Source: Lachnospiraceae bacterium (GTDB lineage Bacteria; Bacillota; Clostridia; Lachnospirales; Lachnospiraceae). From it: a stretch of 64,000 nucleotides of DNA. The stretch covers positions 16,186-80,185 of the forward strand of contig RYVZ01000014.1 in assembly GCA_003979345.1 (NCBI GenBank), written 5' to 3'. Shown here in pieces: positions 59,245 through 64,000 of this stretch. Below the pieces are notes generated by a model. That model was not told where the DNA came from. It saw nothing but the letters and a program-made list of their open reading frames with translations, and ran no database searches. The translations under genes were made by a program, and so were the position numbers. Positions within the stretch are counted from its first letter, which is position 1, and each line of letters begins with the position of its first letter.

Positions 59245-60354
59245 ATGAAAAGGGCATATCGAAATTTCATATCCATTACAGCGGTTTTGATCGCTGTTTT
59301 TTTCCTGTCAGGGATGAATGCACAGGCACAGACGAAAGTCATGCCGGACGGGGGGCTGTTTGACGCGGAATACTATGCGGCGGCGTATCCCGATGTGGTG
59401 GCGGTACTTGGCACGAGTGAGGCAGCGCTGTATCAGCATTATGTGACATGCGGCAGGGCAGAAGGAAGACAGGGCTGCGCAGACTTTGATCCGGTATTCT
59501 ATGCGGCGGCATATCCTGATGTGGTGGCGGCATACGGATATAATGAGGCGGCACTGTATCAGCATTATATCACGCTCGGGAGACGGGAGGGACGGCTTGG
59601 GGTCACGCCCGGTTCAGCGGCGAGCAGACCGGAGAACGCAGGCGTTACGGCAACTTCTGTTTTAAGGCGCGATACAATGCAGGTATACCTGAACTATCCG
59701 GGCGAGGCGGCGGCTGCCGTTCAGACGGCGGCTGATTGTTACGTGAGAAAGATTGAATTTTATGCGGATTTTGATGTGACCTCGGAGATTTGGGATGAGG
59801 CGGTCAGATTGGTTGAACTAGAGCTTCGCGATTATGAACGGTGTCTGATCAGCGGGGCGAAACTGACGCGGAGATCGCGGAATCGGTGGGATCTGACTTT
59901 TGAGAGACTAAGTACGAATGCGGAGGAAGAGGCGGTCGATGCGATGGTCGGACAGCTTCTGCCGATTTTTAACAAGGGAACGGATTATGACAAGGTTCGT
60001 GCCGTGCATGATTATCTGTGCCGTACGATTTCTTACTCGTTCGATACGGTATATAATGAGGCGGATGAACGTTCCGGTTATGACGGATTATACCACTATA
60101 CAACAGTGTGTACCGGCTATGCGCTGTTATTTCAGAAGTTCATGGATGAAATGGGAATCCCCTGTTATATCGGAACAGGCAGCAACCACGCATGGAATAT
60201 TGTCATGCTGAATGATCAGTGGTATCATGTGGACTGTACAAACGACAGACAGAACGGGAAGGTCGTCTATAACTATTTCCTGATCGGTTCGGATAAGACC
60301 GGCTACACGCAGTGGAGTTATATACCGCTCGCTTCGACGGGATATGCATATTAA
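59245..60354 (+). CDS. Secreted transglutaminase-like protein with two N-terminal repeats
   Basis: 369 residues. A signal peptide (FISITAVLIAVFFLSGMNAQA) is followed by two tandem repeats of about 37 residues, each with FYAAAYPDVV (or YYAAAYPDVV) and ALYQHY...G..EGR. The C-terminal transglutaminase/protease-like domain carries Cys in TTVCTGYALLFQKF, His in SNHAWNI and Asp in YHVDCTND. The repeats resemble surface-anchoring or ligand modules of clostridial exoproteins. GGAGGTG precedes ATG 59245. It probably trims or crosslinks wall-associated substrates. Confidence 0.82.
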   Translation: MKRAYRNFISITAVLIAVFFLSGMNAQAQTKVMPDGGLFDAEYYAAAYPDVVAVLGTSEAALYQHYVTCGRAEGRQGCADFDPVFYAAAYPDVVAAYGYNEAALYQHYITLGRREGRLGVTPGSAASRPENAGVTATSVLRRDTMQVYLNYPGEAAAAVQTAADCYVRKIEFYADFDVTSEIWDEAVRLVELELRDYERCLISGAKLTRRSRNRWDLTFERLSTNAEEEAVDAMVGQLLPIFNKGTDYDKVRAVHDYLCRTISYSFDTVYNEADERSGYDGLYHYTTVCTGYALLFQKFMDEMGIPCYIGTGSNHAWNIVMLNDQWYHVDCTNDRQNGKVVYNYFLIGSDKTGYTQWSYIPLASTGYAY

Positions 60355-60463
60355 GATGAAAAGTATGGATTCCGCAGAAATGTTCACAAAAGAACGGTAT
60401 CTGCGCGTTTCGGACTCTTGAAGGAAATGAGGATAGCAAAACAACGCGGGAATGAGGACAAAG

Positions 60464-61123
60464 ATGGCAGAAATATCAGAACGGGAACAAAAAATATTTG
60501 ACATTGCAAGACTGGAATGGGACATGTTTCAGCATGTATACAATACGGGCGGAAGAGCGTCCTGCCAGGACGATCCTGATACGTTTTTTCGTATGAGGAT
60601 GAGTCAGTGGGTCGTGTATTCGGATGAACTGCTTGAAAGTTATTATGAGGATTGTGTGCGCGCCCTGACTGAAGAGGGAAGGAACTTTTATTTTGAAAAA
60701 TATACGAGGATGATGCAGACCACCTATCCCGAAGAATATGAGAAAGTAAAAGAGCATCTGCCTGAAACGACGAAAGAGCAGACGGATATGGTGGAGGAGA
60801 TCGTTCGGATCCACTTGAAATGGGATGCGTGGATGATGGAACATTATCCGAATATCCGTAAGAACGGACGCGCGCTGCGCACGGAACAGGACAGCCCGGA
60901 GGAAGGTTCCTCGATGGAAAGCTATTTAAGGGCGGAGCTTACGACGTATTCGATGAAAACGTTAGGGCTGATGCTTGATGATACAAGGAAGGCGGACCAA
61001 AATGGGGAGAATCTGCTGCGGGATATCATTGCGGCGGAGACAAGGTTTTACGGGTATGCTTCTTTGGACGATGCCGAGTCAAAGCATGCGGATATCGTCT
61101 CGGATGGAAGCTGTCCTATCTAG
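60464..61123 (+). CDS. DUF4125-family protein
   Basis: 219 residues, soluble, acidic, mostly helical. The start IARLEWDMFQHVYNTGGRASCQDD and the SQWVVYSDELLESYYEDC segment fit DUF4125 proteins of Lachnospiraceae. ATG 60464 is preferred; AGGACAAAG lies just before. The last eight bases overlap the convergent HxlR gene. Function unknown. Confidence 0.7.
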   Translation: MAEISEREQKIFDIARLEWDMFQHVYNTGGRASCQDDPDTFFRMRMSQWVVYSDELLESYYEDCVRALTEEGRNFYFEKYTRMMQTTYPEEYEKVKEHLPETTKEQTDMVEEIVRIHLKWDAWMMEHYPNIRKNGRALRTEQDSPEEGSSMESYLRAELTTYSMKTLGLMLDDTRKADQNGENLLRDIIAAETRFYGYASLDDAESKHADIVSDGSCPI

Positions 61124-61445
61124 CCTGATAGTTTTCACCCCAATGACGCAGGGAATCAAGAACGGGGCTCAGACTTTGTCCGAGCTCCGTTAATGTATAT
61201 TCGACTCTTGGCGGAACTTCCGCATATACGGTGCGGGTCAGTAAACCGCTGTCTTCCATGGCGCGGAGCTGTGCGGTCAGTACTTTTTGTGACACATGAC
61301 CGACAGAACTCTTTAACTCGCCGAAACGCTTTGTGCCGGAAAGCAGATCACGCAGGATCAGGACTTTCCATTTGTCGCCGATCAGTGTCAAGGTAGTCTC
61401 AACAGGACAGGCAGGAAGATTTTTTTCTGTTTTATCTCCGGTCAT
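61116..61445 (-). CDS. HxlR-family transcriptional regulator
   Basis: 109 residues from ATG 61445, with GGAGGAA upstream; the longer frame includes promoter sequence. CPVETTLTLIGDKWKVLILRDLL is the family-defining start (conserved Cys and IGDKW), and KRFGELKSSVGHVSQKVLTAQLRAMEDSGLL is the winged helix. These regulators respond to electrophiles, aldehydes or oxidants, often through the conserved Cys. It is divergent from the MBL-like/sirtuin pair and probably regulates it. Confidence 0.92.
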   Translation of the reverse strand: MTGDKTEKNLPACPVETTLTLIGDKWKVLILRDLLSGTKRFGELKSSVGHVSQKVLTAQLRAMEDSGLLTRTVYAEVPPRVEYTLTELGQSLSPVLDSLRHWGENYQAR

Positions 61446-61476
61446 ATCGTAATTCCTCCGAATGCAGGTTGTATGA

Positions 61477-61496
61477 ATACTATAAATAATACTATA
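61477..61496. promoter_or_regulatory. Direct repeat ATACTATA x2 upstream of the HxlR gene
   Basis: ATACTATA occurs at 61477-61484 and 61489-61496, 12 bp apart. On the minus strand each contains TATAGTAT, a usable -10 for the HxlR gene. The site could be promoter, operator or both. Confidence 0.45.
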
Positions 61497-61709
61497 GACT
61501 GCCTGCGGAATCAATGCAATCGTCTTCAAATAAATTTTACTTTACAGCGTCTTCCTAAGCAATGGTTTCTTTGAGGTAACTATACCACAATAAAGTGCGT
61601 ACTTTTTTCTTTTGCCAAAACCGATTATGATGTGATCAAGGGTTGAAGGAGAACGGCCGCTCCGGTACCCGGAAACGAAATGGGATCACATATAAAGGAG
61701 GAAAGCACG

Positions 61710-62501
61710 ATGAAAAAAAATAATTTTACAACCGTAACGCTTGAAAAGGGAGAAATGAATATCTATGATTTCGGGTCGGTGAAGCTCCACGCATACAAGA
61801 CGAATGATCCGATAGACGATGAGGTGTTCATCGTTGAAAAAAACGGTAAGGCTGTTGTTTTGGAATCCCCCTGCTTCTTTGATAATTGTAAAGAGCTGGG
61901 AGCTTATTTGAAAGACATGGAAGTTGCGGGAATGCTGGTCGCTTATCACGGGGCAGGCGCATCGTTCCTTACGGATGCGGCGAAGTATGCGACGAAGAAT
62001 GCGGTGGACTACTCGGAAAACGGAGGCGGGAAGGCGCTGATCACAAATTTTGCGAACACATTCGGAGAAGCTTTTGACAGCTCCGTACACAAAGTAACGC
62101 ATATCATCGACGAAGGGACGGTTACGATCGGCGGAATCGACTTCGTGATCAGGCAGACTGCGGAGGCATTCGACATTGAGATCCCGGAGATAAAAGCAGT
62201 TTACACACATATGCTCGGTCATGACTGTCACTCGATCGTTGCGGGAGCGGGTCATGCGGATGCCATGATTGCGGAATTGAAAGGGATGATCAGGAAGGGT
62301 TATGACCTGATACTGACTTCTCATTATACGCCGGAAGACTTAAAAGATGCGCAGACAAAAATCGATTATTTGGAAAAACTGAAAGCAATCGCGGCTGTCA
62401 GCTCTGACGCAGACGGGTTTAAGGCAGAGGTCAGGAAGCAATATCCGGCATACGGAGGTCAGAATTATCTTGAGATGACGGCAGGATTTTTCTTCTCATG
62501 A
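61710..62501 (+). CDS. Metallo-beta-lactamase-like fold protein (atypical)
   Basis: 263 residues from ATG 61710 (AAAGGAGGAAAG before it). The N-terminal strands (NIYDFGSVKLHAYKTNDPIDDEVFIVEKNGKAVVLESP) and the later MLGHDCHSIVAGAGH and LILTSHYTPE blocks follow an MBL-type hydrolase fold, but the HxHxDH metal motif is absent: the equivalent stretch reads YHGAGASFLT. It may be a non-canonical metal or flavin-independent hydrolase. Seven bases separate it from the ribosome site of the sirtuin gene, so the two are one operon. Confidence 0.6.
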   Translation: MKKNNFTTVTLEKGEMNIYDFGSVKLHAYKTNDPIDDEVFIVEKNGKAVVLESPCFFDNCKELGAYLKDMEVAGMLVAYHGAGASFLTDAAKYATKNAVDYSENGGGKALITNFANTFGEAFDSSVHKVTHIIDEGTVTIGGIDFVIRQTAEAFDIEIPEIKAVYTHMLGHDCHSIVAGAGHADAMIAELKGMIRKGYDLILTSHYTPEDLKDAQTKIDYLEKLKAIAAVSSDADGFKAEVRKQYPAYGGQNYLEMTAGFFFS

Positions 62502-62514
62502 AAGGAACATGCAG

Positions 62515-63384
62515 ATGATCGAAAGGTTGAAAAAAGAACTGGATACGGCCGGCGCCATTGTAATCGGCGCCGGCGCCGGTCTGTCCGTATCCGCGGGATT
62601 TGCTTACAGCGGAGAACGGTTTCACAATTATTTCAGTGATTTCGCTCACACCTATCATTTTCACGATATGTATGAGGGCGGATTTTTCCCTTATGAGACA
62701 TTGCAGGAATATTGGGCATATTGGAGCAGATACATTTATGTTAACCGATACATGGACCCGCCGGTTCCTGTTTACCGTGATCTGTATGAATTGGTGAAGG
62801 ACAAGGATTATTTTGTACTGACAACGAATGTGGATCATTGTTTTCAGAAAGCCGGTTTTGATAAGCGGCGGCTGTTTTATACACAGGGGGATTATGGGCT
62901 GTTTCAGTGCAGTCTGCCGTGTCATAACGTGACCTATGACAACGCGGAGCAGATCCGTGAGATGGTAAAAGCACAGGGATTTGAACCGGATGCGGAAAAC
63001 CGGCTGCTTCTACCAAAACAAAAAAATGCCGGGATGTCTGTTCCCGACGAGCTGATCCCGCGCTGTCCGCGGTGCGGAAGACCGATGAGCATGAATTTAA
63101 GATCGGATCATACGTTTGTGCAGGATGAGGGCTGGTATGCTGCAGCGGAAAGATATAAAGAATTTTTGCGCCTGCACCGCGGCAGCCACATCCTGTTTCT
63201 GGAACTTGGCGTAGGCGGAAATACCCCGGGGATCATTAAGTATCCCTTTTGGCAGATGACGGCTGAGAATCCGGAGGCGGTGTATGTCTGCATCAATCGC
63301 GGGGAGGCGGTCTGTCCGGGGGAGATTGAAGGACGGTCTATATGTATAGATGGGGATATTGGGAAGGTAATAGAACAATTATAA
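62515..63384 (+). CDS. SirTM-type sirtuin (probable protein ADP-ribosyltransferase)
   Basis: 289 residues. The NAD-binding motif GAGAGLSVSAGF, then DMYEGGFFPYETLQEYWAYW, TTNVDHCFQKAGFD and TQGDYG. Ordinary sirtuins have a catalytic His where this protein has Gln124, the mark of class M sirtuins that ADP-ribosylate lipoylated GcvH-like proteins. Zinc cysteines are FQCSLPC and RCPRCGRP. ATG 62515 is eight bases after AAAGGA; ATG 62509 is too near. The usual partners (macrodomain, GcvH-L, LplA2) are not in the window. Confidence 0.88.
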   Translation: MIERLKKELDTAGAIVIGAGAGLSVSAGFAYSGERFHNYFSDFAHTYHFHDMYEGGFFPYETLQEYWAYWSRYIYVNRYMDPPVPVYRDLYELVKDKDYFVLTTNVDHCFQKAGFDKRRLFYTQGDYGLFQCSLPCHNVTYDNAEQIREMVKAQGFEPDAENRLLLPKQKNAGMSVPDELIPRCPRCGRPMSMNLRSDHTFVQDEGWYAAAERYKEFLRLHRGSHILFLELGVGGNTPGIIKYPFWQMTAENPEAVYVCINRGEAVCPGEIEGRSICIDGDIGKVIEQL

Positions 63385-63503
63385 GACAACAGGGTCAATT
63401 ACTTTGTTCATTTGTGGGTTTCATGAATATATCAGGTCACAATCGGGGCATTGATATTGACACGATTTCTCCGATTTCCTATTTTGTCCGATATTACATA
63501 AAA

Positions 63504-63519
63504 TTGTGTAAATACACAA
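63504..63519. promoter_or_regulatory. Palindrome TTGTGTA-aa-TACACAA, possible operator
   Basis: A perfect 7-bp inverted repeat lies in the AT-rich 230-bp gap before the ATPase gene. The gap holds no gene that I can support; AATAAT downstream could serve as a -10. Confidence 0.4.
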
Positions 63520-63612
63520 AAAATAGGAATAATAGATTGAAAAAAGATTTTGTCCATAGTAGAATGGGATTACTTAAAAATATGTATTTGCACAAATATG
63601 AGGAGTGGCAGA

Positions 63613-64000
63613 ATGGAAATTGAAAGAAATAGTTATCTTCAGCAGCTTATTCTGAGAAAAGATAATGGGATGATAAAAATTATTACAGGCATACGAAGAT
63701 GTGGAAAATCATTTTTGCTATTTCAGATATTTAGAGAATACTTACTGAAAAATGGTGTAGATGAAGAACATGTCATTGGGATTGCTCTGGACGGTATCGA
63801 AAATGAAGAATTACGAAATCCTAAAATATGTTATCAGTACGTGAAAGCTGCTATAAAGGATGATAAAAGCTATTATCTGCTTTTAGATGAAATACAATTT
63901 ATGCCCCGATTTGAAGAGGTGCTGAACAGCTTGCTCCGTATAAGGAATATTGATATCTATGTGACAGGCAGCAATTCCAGATTTCTGTCCAGTGACATTG
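63613..64000 (+). CDS. AAA ATPase, DUF4143-type (partial, runs off the right edge)
   Basis: 129 residues visible. Walker A GIRRCGKS (26-33) and Walker B YYLLLDEIQ are followed by VTGSNSRFLSSD, the sensor-type motif of AAA_14/DUF4143 ATPases. AGGAG lies seven bases before ATG 63613. Members are common in gut anaerobes, often in mobile or defence contexts, with no settled function. The right end is cut by the window. Confidence 0.85.
   Translation, partial: MEIERNSYLQQLILRKDNGMIKIITGIRRCGKSFLLFQIFREYLLKNGVDEEHVIGIALDGIENEELRNPKICYQYVKAAIKDDKSYYLLLDEIQFMPRFEEVLNSLLRIRNIDIYVTGSNSRFLSSDI

Noticed and set aside
63342..63623. 93-codon frame between the sirtuin and ATPase genes
   Set aside because: It begins inside the sirtuin gene, has no ribosome site, and runs through AT-rich spacer.
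1..64000. tRNA, rRNA or complete insertion sequence
   Set aside because: No cloverleaf-like tRNA, no rRNA segments and no transposase motif were seen in any frame.

Overview
The window looks like a chromosomal segment of a spore-forming, probably flagellated gut clostridium of the Lachnospiraceae type. The evidence is the spore genes gpr, spoIIP and sigK, CodY, a Bacillus-like order rpsT / gpr-spoIIP / lepA-hemW, AGGAGG-type ribosome sites, sigma-A promoters with 16-18 bp spacers, a likely flagellar sigma-D promoter, and several glycosidases for plant galactosides and mannans. I saw no rRNA, tRNA or CRISPR. Family names are given from motifs in the translations; no database search was run.

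Layout. 1-7.0 kb: the end of a TetR regulator, then a GH2 glycosidase, a GPH-type sugar symporter and a GH36 alpha-galactosidase, forming a galactoside-use operon. 7.1-10.3 kb: a DUF6033-like coiled-coil protein behind a sigma-D promoter, and a chemoreceptor on the other strand. 10.6-13.4 kb: nitroreductase, pyrB, pyrI and a small PH-like protein. 13.4-16.6 kb (minus strand): a TetR / ABC ATPase / ABC-2 permease / CmpB-like membrane protein operon. 16.9-18.9 kb: endonuclease III and a glycosyltransferase. 18.9-22.4 kb: a visibly AT-richer accessory patch with PadR + HXXEE membrane protein, MarR + flavin reductase, a small ASCH-like protein and a GNAT. 22.4-29.1 kb: a MATE pump, an IbrA/IbrB-like pair (DUF3440 PAPS-reductase-like + ParB-like) preceded by three 26-bp iterons, and a large GH2 enzyme. 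29.4-32.7 kb: zinc-ribbon protein, TPM-domain protein and a lipoprotein GH5 beta-mannanase.

32.9-48.5 kb is the conserved core: rpsT, gpr, spoIIP, lepA, hemW, sigK (with no pro-sequence), a degenerate HD-GYP-like protein, pilT, yifB/comM, dprA, topA, codY. It continues into pilB and pilC and an unusual C_GCAxxG_C_C-GGDEF-EAL fusion, so type IV pilus motors, DNA-uptake genes and c-di-GMP-type genes lie together. 53.3-55.8 kb: a broken response regulator, then an SdpI / PadR / HAAS-DUF3887 / DUF3784-like operon. 56-57.4 kb: an MFS efflux gene behind a short leader peptide with mutually exclusive RNA stems, which has the layout of a drug-responsive attenuator. 57.8-61.1 kb: acyltransferase, a secreted transglutaminase-like protein, DUF4125. 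61.1-63.4 kb: an HxlR regulator divergent from an MBL-like protein + SirTM-type sirtuin pair. The window ends inside an AAA/DUF4143-type ATPase gene.

The best non-gene signals are a family of short palindromic elements with CTAAGGAA ends (three copies), two hairpin blocks flanked by direct repeats that duplicate a TATAATG-containing site, the iterons before the ibrAB-like operon, the efflux attenuator and a folded leader before dprA.
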